Of a stretch of 64,000 nt of DNA, positions 1 to 10,115 are shown piece after piece. A program made the position numbers and the translations under genes. The notes beneath the pieces were generated by a model, which saw only the letters and a program-made list of their open reading frames with translations, did no database searches and was not told the DNA's origin. Positions within the stretch are counted from its first letter, which is position 1. Every line of letters starts with the position of its first letter. Source of the DNA: Phoenix dactylifera (lineage: Eukaryota; Streptophyta; Magnoliopsida; Arecales; Arecaceae); the NCBI RefSeq assembly GCF_009389715.1, contig NW_024068007.1:137001-201000 (forward strand). Reading direction: 5' to 3'.

Positions 1-870
1 CCCTCTCTGTTTTTTTTTTCTTTGAATAAGAGCCCCCTTTCCAGCTGAGAGAGCTCTCTTCATATAGATCCCCAGAGCCCATGGACCAACGATGATTCCC
101 CTGATCGCGCGTGGAGAGGCTGATCACGGGAAGCGGACGCGGAGGGGTGGATCTGGGATCGAAGGGTGCTTCGCGGACGGCTGGGCTTTTGCTGGGACTC
201 GGATGGACGAACGGGATGACTGGGGCTGATCGCGGGTGCGGACGACGCGCGGATGGGTGCAGAAGATTCTTGCGGACGCTGCGACGCTTCATGGGATGCT
301 GGGAATCCTAAACATTGCTCGCAGACGTTGATCGCGGAAGCTTTGAAACAAGGAAAGAGGCAGACGCGGAAACGGAAGATTGCAGGGAATTGGATGCAGG
401 AGAATCACCACGGACGGCTGGATGTTGGGCTCGAGATGCTGGGTGGAAGCTGATAACGGAGGATTGCACGCGAACGGGATGAGATGCGGATCTGGAAGAT
501 GCCCGGATGAGGGCTAATCACGGATGCTGGGATCGGTTGATATGCCTGGGAGCTGAACCGTGGACGGCTGGATCGCACGGGATGAGACTAATGCGGAAGA
601 AAGGAGCGTGGACTCGGAAGCGAGCTGATCGCGGACGCGAAAGCTTGGACGCTAAGCTCGGCTGGGAGGAAGGCTGATCGCGGGACAATGCAGACGTGGA
701 ACCTAGGACGGTGAAGATGGAAAAAGCTGAGGCTGGCGCTTGGGATGATGCTGATTTGGAATCACAAAGTCAATTGACTGGAGATGGCTGGAAGCTTGGG
801 ATGCATCGCGGAATATGGGAAGTCGCTCGGGTGCGCGGAAGAAGAGTCATGGATTCTGTTACGTAGTTGG
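1..870. repeat. GC-rich region of degenerate short repeats
   Basis: No gene is recognised. Variants of the word GCTGATCGCGGA recur irregularly (around 119, 225, 515, 624 and 675), mixed with GGATGCTGGGA-type words, giving a purine-rich degenerate repeat texture. Short open frames run through it but none resembles a known protein and codon phase is not kept between repeats. The texture stops near 870, where AT-rich DNA begins. It may be a decayed minisatellite or part of a transposon lying mostly outside the window. Confidence 0.35.
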
Positions 871-1095
871 GAAGATGCATTCTTTTTAGATGAATTTATA
901 TAAAATAACGATAAAAATTATAATAAGTGCTAAGGATAAAATATTTAATCATGCAAATGTTAACACCTATTATTTATCATTATTTTGCTAGCATTAGACT
1001 AAGTTAATTGGTACTTAGATCGTACTTTTGTGCTCTCATCACATAGGACAAACAAACAACGCAAGAGAGTGACTTCGAAATTTATTATAAAACAA

Positions 1096-1245
1096 TATTG
1101 GAGGTACTTAAGGTTGATAGTATCTCCACTCGCGATTACATATTGATATAATTAATATCACATAGGGCAAACAATTTAAAGCCAGAGAGTGACTTTGGAA
1201 TTTATTATAGGTGCACAGCATAGGTTTCCAATGCAAGATCGTTGC
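1096..1245 (-). repeat. 3'-flank unit of kiwellin copy 1
   Basis: This stretch, directly downstream of the copy 1 stop codon on the minus strand, is a copy of the unit that is tandemly amplified at 3120-4045. It carries the same words, for example GGTACTTAAGGTTGATAG and CACATAGGGCAAACAA, and recurs more diverged beside copies 3 and 4. It marks the 3' edge of the duplicated gene unit. Confidence 0.6.
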
Positions 1246-1252
1246 TAATGTA

Positions 1253-1735
1253 TCATGCATCGGACCAAGTAATCTTATGCTCTCCAACGTGCGAAGGGAT
1301 CCTGAGAGCCTTCCACACTGCCGGTGAAGCATCCACTATATTGTGAGGACATGGTGGCTGGTGGTCGCGCTGGGTGTCGCAACCATGTACAGAATCACAC
1401 TCATCAACAACTTTAGCCAGTACGGACTTACCATTTGCATGGATCCTGATGTTTTTGCCGCATCGGCTGCCGTGATGGTACCAACCTGTTGAGAGGGCCA
1501 CAGCTCTCTCATGATCACTGTGGTAACTATTGTCGCACTCCGAAGGTCCACCCCCATCCCCACCTTTTTCGAAGCTGTTGATGGTCATCGTTGCACGGGT
1601 GGCTCCGGTCACCGGCGGCGAGCAACGGTACTGACGTTTGCTTATATATGGATCGGCGGCGAGCACGGGTGGATTTCTTTTTAGATGAAATCCACGACGT
1701 GTCCGGGGGACGGGTCTAACTAAAGGGTCCTCCAA
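1253..1735 (-). pseudogene. Kiwellin/ripening-related protein, copy 1, 5'-truncated
   Basis: The part from about 1633 down to the stop at 1253 matches copies 2 and 3 closely: the [18 protein letters not shown] segment, [11 protein letters not shown], the [17 protein letters not shown] core and the C-terminal TWSDA. The signal peptide and first cysteines are missing. In their place the frame runs into sequence homologous to the promoter of the neighbouring copies, giving about 34 unrelated residues. Seen: an open frame of 160 residues with a chimeric N-terminus. Inferred: a deletion joined the promoter region to the middle of the gene, so a product, if made, would not be secreted and would lack about five of the ten cysteines of the intact copies. 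The TATA-like site is at 1774-1782. Confidence 0.8.
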
Positions 1736-1739
1736 AAGA

Positions 1740-1960
1740 AGTGGATGATGTGCTCAAGGATGCGTGGCGTTTGCTTATATATTTATATGCAATGCCAAAA
1801 GGCTAGTGGAACAACTGGAGGTCTCATAACTTTCTCAGTTTGCAGGTAATTCCTATATGAAAGAAAACTATGCGGGTAAGAGTTATGACGTGTCCGTGGA
1901 GATGGGTTTGTCGATTATTGCGTTAGGACCTATGCACGCAAAAAATGGCTGCATACTCCC
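1740..1960 (-). promoter_or_regulatory. Promoter region of kiwellin copy 1
   Basis: Reading on the minus strand, this is homologous to the upstream regions of copies 2 to 4: the GCTTATATA TATA-type word near 1774, then AGACTAGTGGAAC-like, TTTGCAGGTA-like and ACGTGTCCG words. It is closest to the extra promoter copy at 4800-5075. It abuts the truncated coding sequence directly. Confidence 0.55.
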
Positions 1961-3110
1961 TAGAGCCAGGCCCTACATAATATGCAAGGCCTAAGATGAA
2001 TAATATTCATGTAATTTCAGAAATTTAAAACAACAATTAATAGTCAATTTAATCCAATAAAACCATTTAATTAAATAACTAACTTGCTCAATTACAAAAT
2101 TTCAGATGTTCATCGGTATCAAAAAAATAGAGATAGCTAACTAATAAACTAATAACTCTACAGCTCGAACTTGATGTCTCACTCATTCGAGATTACGCAC
2201 TCTATGACTCTTGAAAAAAAATATAAAGAAGGAAATGAGTTTTTCCAGCCCAGCAAGAATTTCCAACCACTACACCATAAATAATACAATAAAAAAATAA
2301 TCAAATAAACAATACCAGATAAAATAATTACCTTAATTATAATCGAAAAGCTCATATTGAAATAGCATGCACATAAGGACACAAATTAATCAAATGCCTG
2401 TTCGTGGAATTCATCCAATTAGCTAATCAAATTCATCAACTAAACTCTAATAGATCTCGGGGCATTTAATTGATTATTTTGAATTCTATAATCAACTACC
2501 TAGCATATGTTTTCGATCAAAAATATGATTACATGTTTGCAAATGAATTAATCACAATGATTCTAGAAAGAAAACGGTTGGTATGAAGTAGTCTTTTTAA
2601 CACCACCCTTGGAGTTGAAAGGTGATTTTATGTTTATGGTCCAGAGTTCAGAGGATGTGGAGGAGAATTTGATCAATGTGGCAATCCAATCTCACCACCC
2701 ACATGTGATGCCCCGTGGGCTAGTAGTTAATCATAATGCTTAAATTCGGTGAGCTGCTGCTTGCTACTTGTGGATTACATATGGATTACGTTGGCAGGGC
2801 ATACACATTCCCTCCAGCGATTGATAGATTGGAATGTTAGTGGTGGCTCCTCTGGATATTTAGCTAGCCATTGTAGCCATGATCATAATACCGAGGTTGC
2901 CCTAGTAAAAGGAAATAACAACTAATGTGTATTTCTTAATTGTCTCCTGACATCCCCTGGCAGGTACGTGTTTAGTTTCACACTGGTTATTCATCGAGGA
3001 GATCTTGGGTACTTATACAGGACTAAGAAATCCAAAAAAATACCTTTCGACTAGTATTTTTTGGTAAAGTCCTGGATTGTTATATCCCCATCATTTGTCA
3101 CTTCCTTTTT
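1960..3110. other. Intergenic, no gene seen
   Basis: AT-rich DNA without a supportable gene. The segment 2700-3080 is a diverged duplicate of sequence that flanks the LTR-like insert at 5380-5480 and 6507-6900, for example the CATAATGCTTAAATT and GAGGTTGCCC words. This shows that the intergenic DNA was duplicated together with the kiwellin genes. Confidence 0.5.
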
Positions 3111-3119
3111 TTGGGGGGG

Positions 3120-4045
3120 GGGGAACAATGGAGATACTTAAGGTTGATGGTATCTCCACTGGCGATTACATATTGATATAATTGATATCACATAGGGCAA
3201 ACAAAGCCAGATAGTGACTTTGGAATTTATTATAGGTGCACAGCATAGGTTTTCAATGTAAGATCATGGGTGCAGGCCTGGGTTGTTACATCCCCATCGT
3301 TAGTCACTTTCTGTTGTTTTTTTTTTTTTGGAGGGGGGGGGACAATGGAGGTACTTAAGGTTGATGGTATCTCCACTGGCGATTACATATTGATATAATT
3401 GATATCACATAGGGCAAACAAAGCCAGAGAGTGACTTTGGAATTCATTATAGTTGCACAATATTGGTTTCCAATGTTAGATCATGGGTGAAGTCTTCGGT
3501 TGTTACATCCCCATCATTAGTCACTTTCTGTTAATTTTCATTTGGGAAAACAATGGAGGTACTTAAGGTTGATAGTATCTCCACTGGCGATTACATATTG
3601 TTATAATTGATGTCACATAGGGCAAACAAAGCTAGAGAGTGACTTTGGAATTTATTATAGGTGTAAAACATAGGTTTCCAATGTGAGATCATGAGTGAAG
3701 ACCTGGGCTGTTACATCTCTATCGTTGGTCACTTTTTGTTTTTGTTTTTTTTTTTTTGGGGGGGGGGGGGGAGGGGGGGAACAATGGAGGTACTTAAGGT
3801 TGATAGTATCTCCCCTAGCGATTACATAATGATATAATTGATATCACATAGGACAAACAAACAAAGCAAGAGAGTGACTTCGGAATTTATTATAAAACAA
3901 TATTGGAGGTACTTAAGGTTGATAGTATCTCCACTGGCGATTACATATTGATATAATTGATATCACATAGGGCAAACAAAGCCAGAGAGTGACTTTGGAA
4001 TTTATTGTAGGTGCACAACATAGGTTTCCAATGCGAGATCTTTGC
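3120..4045. repeat. Tandem array of kiwellin 3'-flank units
   Basis: At least five copies of the unit found downstream of the kiwellin genes lie head to tail, starting near 3125, 3342, 3549, 3781 and 3904; spacing is about 208-231 bp with a last short step of about 120 bp. Each unit contains GGTACTTAAGGTTGATGG, a GATATCACATAGGGCAAAC word and GTGACTTTGGAATTTATT. Most units are separated by T-runs followed by G-runs; the longest is near 3745-3780. The last unit ends just before the stop codon of copy 2. No coding potential is seen. Confidence 0.85.
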
Positions 4046-4052
4046 TAATGTA

Positions 4053-4616
4053 TCATGCATCGGACCAAGTAATCTTATGCTCTCCAACGTGCGAAGGGAT
4101 CCTGAGAGCCTTCCACACTGCCGGTGAAGCATCCACTATATTGTGAGGACATGGTGGCTGGAAATCGTGCTCGGCGTCGCAACCATGTACAGAATCACAC
4201 TCATCAACAACTTTAGCCAGTACGGACTTACCATTTGCATGGATCCTGATGTTTTTGCCGCATCGGCTGCCGTGATGGTACCAACCTGTTGAGAGGGCCA
4301 CAACTCTCTCATGATCACTGTGGTAACTATTGTCGCACTCCGAAGGTCCACCCCCATCCCCACCTTTTTCGAAGCTGTTGATGGTCATCGTTGCACGGGT
4401 GGCTTCGGTCACCGGCGGCGAGCAACGGTACTGTGGGTACTTCTCTCCAGCCTTACAACACTCGGATTCGTTCTCGGGGTTGCACTTGCCAGCCTTGCCT
4501 TTAAGGAACCCACTAGGTCTGCATGCTTCAGCATGGGAGGTGATGCGAAAGCTAGCGCCGAGACCCAAACTTGATAGCAGTAGTACTAGAACCAGAGATG
4601 GTATATAGCTCACCAT
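4053..4616 (-). CDS. Kiwellin / ripening-related secreted protein, copy 2
   Basis: A complete 187-residue protein of the kiwellin (ripening-related protein) family, a double-psi beta-barrel fold of cell-wall and apoplast proteins; some maize kiwellins are known to bind a secreted fungal chorismate mutase. Seen: a hydrophobic signal peptide (residues 1 to about 30, ending near SHAEA), ten cysteines in the mature part, the paired CC after NESE, the CSPPVT segment, the glycine-rich [11 protein letters not shown], and the VVDECDS / WKALRIP / TWSDA C-terminal blocks. There are no introns. The start is the ATG that begins the signal peptide; the TATA box lies about 90 bp upstream. It is one of four tandem copies and looks functional. 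The exact ligand cannot be read from the sequence. Confidence 0.9.
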   Translation of the reverse strand: MVSYIPSLVLVLLLSSLGLGASFRITSHAEACRPSGFLKGKAGKCNPENESECCKAGEKYPQYRCSPPVTEATRATMTINSFEKGGDGGGPSECDNSYHSDHERVVALSTGWYHHGSRCGKNIRIHANGKSVLAKVVDECDSVHGCDAEHDFQPPCPHNIVDASPAVWKALRIPSHVGEHKITWSDA

Positions 4617-4703
4617 GTCTCAACTAAAAGGCAAAATGATCTACTATGGTGCTCCTGCGATGAGAGGAGTGGATGATGTCCTCAAGAATGTGTGTGGGGT
4701 TTG

Positions 4704-4712
4704 CTTATATAG
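4704..4712 (-). promoter_or_regulatory. TATA box of kiwellin copy 2
   Basis: CTATATAAG on the minus strand, about 90 bp upstream of the ATG at 4616. The same word occurs at the same distance before copies 3 and 4, which supports it as the core promoter. Confidence 0.75.
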
Positions 4713-4799
4713 ATGCGATGCCGGAAGACTAGTGGAACTACTTGGCCTCGGTTTGCAAGTAGTTTCGATATGAAAGAGAACTATATCGATAAAAACCAC

Positions 4800-5075
4800 G
4801 ACGTGTCCGGGGCCCCGGGGGACGGGTCTAACTAAAGGGTCCTCCTAAAGAAGTGGATGATGTGCTCAAGGATGCGTGGTGTTTGCTTATATAGATGCAA
4901 TGCCAAAAGACTAGTGGAACAACTTGAGGTCTCATAACTTTCTCAGTTTGCAGGTAATTCCTATATGAAAGAAAAGTACACGGGTAAAAGTCACGACGTG
5001 TCCGTGGAGATGGGTTTGTCGATTATTGCGTTAGGACCTATGCACGCAAAAAATGGCCAAAACCCAGCTCATGCC
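4800..5075 (-). promoter_or_regulatory. Second, orphan copy of the kiwellin promoter
   Basis: Upstream of the copy 2 promoter lies another promoter-like segment: a TATATAAG-type word near 4890, AAGACTAGTGGAACAAC, then TTTGCAGGTAATTCC and ACGACGTGTCCG words. It matches the DNA fused to truncated copy 1 (1690-1950) better than it matches the promoter next to it. No coding sequence follows it. It is best read as the remnant of a further gene unit whose coding part was deleted, leaving two promoters in tandem ahead of copy 2. Confidence 0.65.
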
Positions 5076-5469
5076 GGCTAAAAGGCAAGTCATCGCACGA
5101 TTACTGCTTCTGGCAGCAGCAAGTCTGTCCGCCAAGTTTCTGTTATATATGATTCCTCTTCTTCAAAGCTTATGGTCCCAATTGGTAGATTCATGGTGCG
5201 TCTGGGCATTTGCAACTCAAAAGGACCGACTCCATATGGTACTTCTAATCGCCAGCTAGATTGTTGGGATGAAGGATAAATATTCACTAAATTTGAGAAG
5301 AAAAATATGATAATATAGCTTTGACACCTAGGAGCATTATGTTGCATTGCAGAGTGGTTCAGTCCCGGATGGCTGCCATTGCATCCTATCATAGACATAG
5401 ATGCCTTCATGGGCTAGTATTGAACCATAGTGCTTAAATTTGATTAGTATTGGACCATAGTGCTTAATT

Positions 5470-6510
5470 TGATCATAATATGAGGTTGTCCGGGGAAAAT
5501 CCATCAACTTGAATGAATTGGATCGATAAACACATTGGGCATGGCAAAAGACAAGGTCCCAGAACCGGAAAATTTTCCGGGCTCTTTCTGTGATAACCTA
5601 GCCCGTGCCAAACTGGGTTAGTGGGCCAGCCTGAAGAGGCCAGGCCCAATTGAAGCGATCTTGTTGCTGGTGATGGATAAAGAAGACTTTCGATTGGAGT
5701 CTTCTTCCTCCTCTATTTCTGGCGAAAATCAAGGATATTAGGCAGTCCTAGATTGATTCGAACTCAAAAACCTTGCCTATTTAAGGCTCTTTCCTCCTCT
5801 TCCTAGTTTCATCAATGAAAACCTGAGATATCGCTACTGATTCCCAAGCTCTTCTTCCAAGTCTCCTCCTTGATTCCTCGCCGTATCTTCGTAGGACTGA
5901 GGTAAGACCCAAGCCGCTCCTCCTCTCTTCTTCTTCCGGTCTTCTAGCCATGTTTTTTTTGAATTAAGCCGGCAAGTCACCAGCATTCCTCCTGTGTGCG
6001 CTGCCGCCGGCCGCTGGAATAGGCCGGGGTTCTTGCCGGAGCTTCGGTCAAGCTCTACTACCTCAGCCTTTAGCTTGTACCATTCAGGAGCTTTGGACTA
6101 GCTGGAGGAAGGCCATTGAAAAGATGAAGTGAAGCTGGCTTGGGACTGTCTTCTGTCCACGATGTGCTGGGCTCTTTGGAAAGAAAGAAATAATCGAAGC
6201 TACTTCATCGGAGAAAGTCATAGAACAATGCCTCTTCCTTCATTGTAGCTGGACATATGCCACTCGATCGGCAAGATACCAGATGCCTGTGCAACAGCTT
6301 CATAGGATGCTAACTACTGTAAATCTTCAGCATCAAGCTCAAGTGCTAACTACTTCCTTCCCTCCACCCTATTGTCGAGGCCATGAGTAAACCTCGGCTC
6401 CTGGAGAAGACAGTAGGGAACTTCTTAATCTCCTTGTAATATACTTTGTAAGTATTAACCTCTAGTAATAATAATAACTGGGTGGCTAAATCTTCCATTT
6501 CATGAAAAAT
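5470..6510. mobile_element. Probable LTR or LTR-like insertion
   Basis: About 1 kb interrupts intergenic DNA that is continuous elsewhere in the cluster: AATATGAGGTTG-type sequence occurs on both sides (about 5475 and 6508). The inserted part has a TATTTAAGG core-promoter-like word near 5777, a pyrimidine-rich leader, a good splice-donor-like GAGGTAAGA near 5900 and no coding capacity. These suit a solo LTR, but I could not find a convincing target duplication or fix the ends. Confidence 0.35.
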
Positions 6511-7245
6511 ATGAGGTTGCCCCGGTAAAAGGACAACAATTAATTCGTATTTTTAAAGAATCTTTTGACATTCCTATCATTCATTTGCTTCCTCTGTAGT
6601 ACGTCCACATCTTCCTTCTCCAATCAAATACAAGACCCAGGATCCTCTTCGCTGCAAAAGCGCACCGCCAAGCATCCGTGCTTCCAATACAGAGCCTCCC
6701 ATCCTTTTTAAACCAAAAAAGGGAGCAATTCTCTTGGCCCATACCGTGTGCTTAAAGTGGTTGGCGTGTGAAGAACTCGTACAGGCATGTATTTAGTCAC
6801 ACATTGGTTATTTATTGAATAAATTTTAAATATTTATATAGGACCAAAAAATTCAAATAATACCTTCCGGATAGCATTTTTAGATGAGATCCTGAATTAT
6901 CATAAATAATATTAGAGCGGACATGATGCATGACTTATATAGATTAGGAGATACTATAGCATAAATTTGTAGAGACTGACCATAGACAAATCTTATTGCT
7001 TGTGATTAGATTTTAAATGAATTTTGGTTCTAGATTGCTATATGGTGTCTCCGCTGGTTTGAGATAAAACTAGAAGATAACATTAGTACATAACATGCAA
7101 GCAGAGAACTTTGAAAGCAAACTGGCAACTATAGTCCTTCGATTGCATATTGATATGATTTATTTAACATAGGGCAAACAAAGCCAGACAGCGACTTTGG
7201 AATTTATTATAGTTGCATAACATAGGCTTCTAATACGAGATCATC
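6511..7245. other. Intergenic and 3' flank of kiwellin copy 3
   Basis: No gene is seen. From about 6925 to 7245 the DNA is homologous to 17525-17830, the 3' flank of copy 4, sharing ATAAATTTGTAGAG, CTTGTGATTAGATTTTAAA and CACATAGGGCAAAC-like words. This shows copies 3 and 4 come from one duplication that included several hundred bases of flank. Confidence 0.6.
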
Positions 7246-7250
7246 TCTCA

Positions 7251-7820
7251 TCATGCATCGGACCAAGTAATCTGATAGTCCCCAATCTGCGAATAGGGGA
7301 TCCCGAGAGCCTTCCACACTGCCCTTGATGCATCCACTATATTGTTATGACATGGTGGCTGGAAATCGTGCTCGGCGTCGCAACCATTTACAGAATCACA
7401 CTCATCAACAACTTTAGCCAGCACGGACTTACCATTTGCGTTGATCCTGATGTTTTTGCCGCATCGGCTGCGGTGATTGAACCATCCAGTTGAGAGGGCC
7501 ACAACCCTCTCCTTGTTGCTGTGGTACCTATTGTCGCACTCCGAAGGTCCACCACCGTCCCCACCTTTTTTGAAGCTGTTGATGGTCATCCTTGCACTGG
7601 TGGCTCCGGTCACCGGCGGCGAGCAAAGGTACTGAGGGTACTTCTTTCCAGCCTTACAACACTCGGAGTTGTTCTCGGTGTTGCAGTGGCCAGCCTTGCC
7701 TACAAGTTGGCCACTGGGACTACATGCTTCAGCAAGGGAGGTGAAGTGAAAGCAGCTGCCAAGACCAGAACTTGCTAGCAGCAGTGCTATAAGGAAAGAT
7801 GGTATGTAGCTCATCACCAT
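7251..7820 (-). CDS. Kiwellin / ripening-related secreted protein, copy 3
   Basis: A complete, intronless 189-residue kiwellin. Seen: signal peptide at residues 1 to about 32 (a run of L and A followed by SLAEA), mature part with the family cysteines, CC after [52 protein letters not shown] and the TWSDA end. It differs from copy 2 by many replacements spread over the protein and by a two-residue-longer product, so it is an older duplicate. It is closest to copy 4. Core promoter and distance to TATA are conserved. It is expected to be secreted to the apoplast; the binding partner is unknown. Confidence 0.9.
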   Translation of the reverse strand: MVMSYIPSFLIALLLASSGLGSCFHFTSLAEACSPSGQLVGKAGHCNTENNSECCKAGKKYPQYLCSPPVTGATSARMTINSFKKGGDGGGPSECDNRYHSNKERVVALSTGWFNHRSRCGKNIRINANGKSVLAKVVDECDSVNGCDAEHDFQPPCHNNIVDASRAVWKALGIPYSQIGDYQITWSDA

Positions 7821-7906
7821 CTCTCAGCTAAAACGGACAATGGTCTACTATGGTTCTCCCACAATGAGGGAAGTGGATGATGTCCTCAAGGATGTGGCGG
7901 TGGTTG

Positions 7907-7915
7907 CTTATATAG
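7907..7915 (-). promoter_or_regulatory. TATA box of kiwellin copy 3
   Basis: CTATATAAG on the minus strand, about 90 bp before the ATG at 7820, in the same sequence context (AGACTAGTGGAAC just upstream) as in the other copies. Confidence 0.75.
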
Positions 7916-8010
7916 ATAAATTGCCAGAAGACTAGTGGAACAACTTGAGGCCTAGTAACTTCCCAGTTTGCAGGTACTTACCCACATGAAAAAAAAGCTA
8001 GGAGTAATTA

Positions 8011-8165
8011 ATGACGGGTCCATTTATTGACCGGTCTCTAACGTTGGTGGAGATATTGAACGGAAGATTTTAAAACCGGTCCATTTATCGACCGGTCTCT
8101 AAAGTTTGGTAGAGATATTGGACCGAAGATTTTACGACCGGTCCATTTATTGCTCGGTCCATTCA
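8011..8165. repeat. 63-bp tandem repeats with ACCGGTCCATTTAT
   Basis: Two and a half units of about 63 bp start near 8011, 8074 and 8137. Each has a GGTCCATTTAT word, a GACCGGTCTCTAA word and GGTAGAGATATTGGACCG-type sequence. A related word, ACTTGGTGGAGATC, appears again at about 8785 on the far side of the next GC-rich block, so the block may be an insertion or transposon interior bounded by these repeats. Confidence 0.6.
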
Positions 8166-8800
8166 TTTTTCTTTTCTTTCATTTTTTTTCTTCTTTTTTT
8201 TCTTTCCTTTTCTTCTTTTTTTCTTTTCTTTTCTTCTTTTTTTCCTTTTCTTCTTTTTCTTTTCTTTTCTTCTATTTTTTTCTTTTTCTTTTTCTCTTCT
8301 TCCCTTCTTCTTTCTTCTTTCTTCTCCTCCCGCGAGCTGGCGACGCCGGAAGGGGGCCGGGCCGCGGCGGCCGCAGGAGGGGGCCCGAGAGGGGGCAGGG
8401 ACACGGTTGGCCAGCGGAGAGCACATCTTCTCCCGCGAGGCCGGCGGCCCCATAAAGGGGCCGGGCCGCGGCAGACGCGAGAGGAGGGCGGGTTGCGGCC
8501 GGCCACAGTCGCAGTAGGGGGCACATGAGGGGGCAGGGGCGGGGGCATTCCTGGCGGCGCGGCCGCGAGAGAAGGCTCGGGAGGGAGCGGGGTCGCGGGA
8601 AGGGGCTCAAAAGGGGGCGAGCCGGGGCCGGCGGCGACCACGGGAGGGAGCTCGAACAGGGGCGGCCGTGGTCGGCGGTGGCCGGGCCTTTTTCTTCTCC
8701 TTCTAGGAATGGGAGATTAGGAGGGAAAGGGCATTTTCGGCATTTTTTTAAAAAATAAAAGGGGCTCAGGGACCGAGAATTAAACTTGGTGGAGATCACT
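8163..8800. other. Polypyrimidine tract and GC-rich block
   Basis: 8163-8330 is almost pure T and C on the plus strand. 8330-8700 is GC-rich with many GGGGC runs. Open frames of 77-175 codons exist in several phases of both strands, but their translations are low-complexity (F/S-rich, K/E-rich or P/R-rich) and follow base composition, so no gene is called. The unit may be the body of a non-autonomous element. Confidence 0.4.
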
Positions 8801-8803
8801 GTC

Positions 8804-9400
8804 TGTTGATCCGACCTGTACCGGTCGGTTCAGCCCGTACCAGACCGGTACCGACTAGCACCGGTCCGGTACGGGGGTGGAAATCGGTTCCGACCCAATC
8901 TGAGTCAGAACCGGTCGATTTTTGGCATGTACCAGTGCGAACTGAGCACCGGTACATGCTCATACCGGTGCGAATCGCTCGATTCAGTTCGCATCGATAG
9001 GGGGTGTGGGGGACAGCGCGTGGCCATAGCCACGCGCTAAGTGCTCGTGCTGTGGCACTTTGAAAGTGCCACAGCGCCAAAGAGAGGCACTTTCAAAAGT
9101 GCCACAGCGCTGGCCGAAAGTAAAGGGCAGGGCCGACAAGCACTGTGGCACATACGGTGGTGCCACAGTGTCCAGCGTGGTTGTCTTTGCATTTACTTGA
9201 CTATAAAAGCCGAACGATTAATCAGCCAAAGCCAGAAATAAGGTGAAAGGAAAAGCAAAGACGAAGAAGGAGGAGAAAAAGAAGAGAAAGGCAAAGATAA
9301 AGGCGTGAAAAAAATTTAGAAGGGTCAGAGAGCGTCGTTTTTCTCCAAGAAAAATCCAGCAAAAACTAAATAAGGTAAAATTTCTTTCCCCTATATTCTT
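8804..9400 (+). mobile_element. 5' end of an hAT element related to the one at 33132-37648
   Basis: Three features in the same order as at the promoter end of the hAT element in the GlcAT14 intron: a terminal zone dense in ACCGGTAC-type words (8815-8960), then short palindromes built on GTGGCACTTT / AAAGTGCCAC and CACTGTGGCAC (9000-9175), then a TATA box followed by CCGAACGA (9202), an A/G-rich leader and a splice-donor-like AAGGTAAAATT near 9370. Shared order and the shared TATAAAA(A/G)CCGAACGA word support homology. No transposase follows; the element is truncated before the LTR at 9632. Confidence 0.6.
9202..9208 (+). promoter_or_regulatory. TATA box of the truncated hAT-type element
   Basis: TATAAAA followed by GCCGAACGA; the same arrangement is found on the minus strand at 36999-37005 in front of the hAT transposase. 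Confidence 0.55.
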
Positions 9401-9631
9401 TTTTAAATATTTCATTTAAATTGCTTAAAAAAATAAATCAAAGATTGCCAAAAAATAGGAAATGATTAAATGATTCCATGTCGTCTTGAATTTTTTATAT
9501 GTTGTCGATATATGGATGATGTTAATGGTGATATTAACTTTTGTTTTTACAAAATTTATATAATTTATAATTTAATAAAAAAATTTAAAAATTAATTTTT
9601 AATTTAAAAAAATTGAAATTTAAAAATCACG

Positions 9632-10115
9632 TGCGGGCCTACGCCCACCTACATGGCTGTACTTCACCACACCGCCGTGTCATGTCTCCATAACCGGCCA
9701 ACAGCAGTCAGACGGCACCTTGACTACTCTGGCAGTATCCTGCTGTGACTATTAACGCCCTACTGTTCTTAAGAACGGGTTGTACCACACGTCCCCAGCC
9801 TACTTGAGCTGCATGCCATCCGGCTCAAGAGCCATACCCCCTCATGATGGGGACTGACAGCACCTTCGTCACCTGAGCCACTCTACCGAGGCTATAAATA
9901 GCTCGGTCAGGTAATTCCTAAGGGACCTTTGGCTGGACTAAATTTATCCACTCTAACTTGATCGTCGGAGGGCCCTAACCGAGAACACCGGTGAGGCTTT
10001 TTGCAGGACCACGGCCGTCGCACAGGAGGTGGCTCTCGTCTTCTCTTTTCAAGCACCAGCAGCTCCCTTGGCTCCACTGGCGTGGTCACCTTCGGGCCAG
10101 ATTTGAACCACAACA
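9632..10115 (+). mobile_element. Ty3-gypsy-type LTR (solo or fragment)
   Basis: A 484-bp segment running from TG to CA with the layout of a plant gypsy LTR: TATAAATA at 9893-9900, then a leader with CGTCGGAGGGCCCTAACC and CACCGGTGAGGC words, a TTTTTGCAGG stretch, and an end at CCACAACA. The 5-bp flanks (TCACG and AAACG) match only at three positions, so a target duplication is not proven. It sits directly 5' of the CACTA transposase remnant. Confidence 0.55.

Noticed and set aside
8106-8799. Several open frames of 77-175 codons
   Set aside because: They follow the polypyrimidine and GC-rich composition on both strands and give low-complexity translations.
9632-10115. A proven solo-LTR insertion with target duplication
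   Set aside because: The flanking 5-mers TCACG and AAACG match at only three positions, so it is kept only as an LTR fragment.
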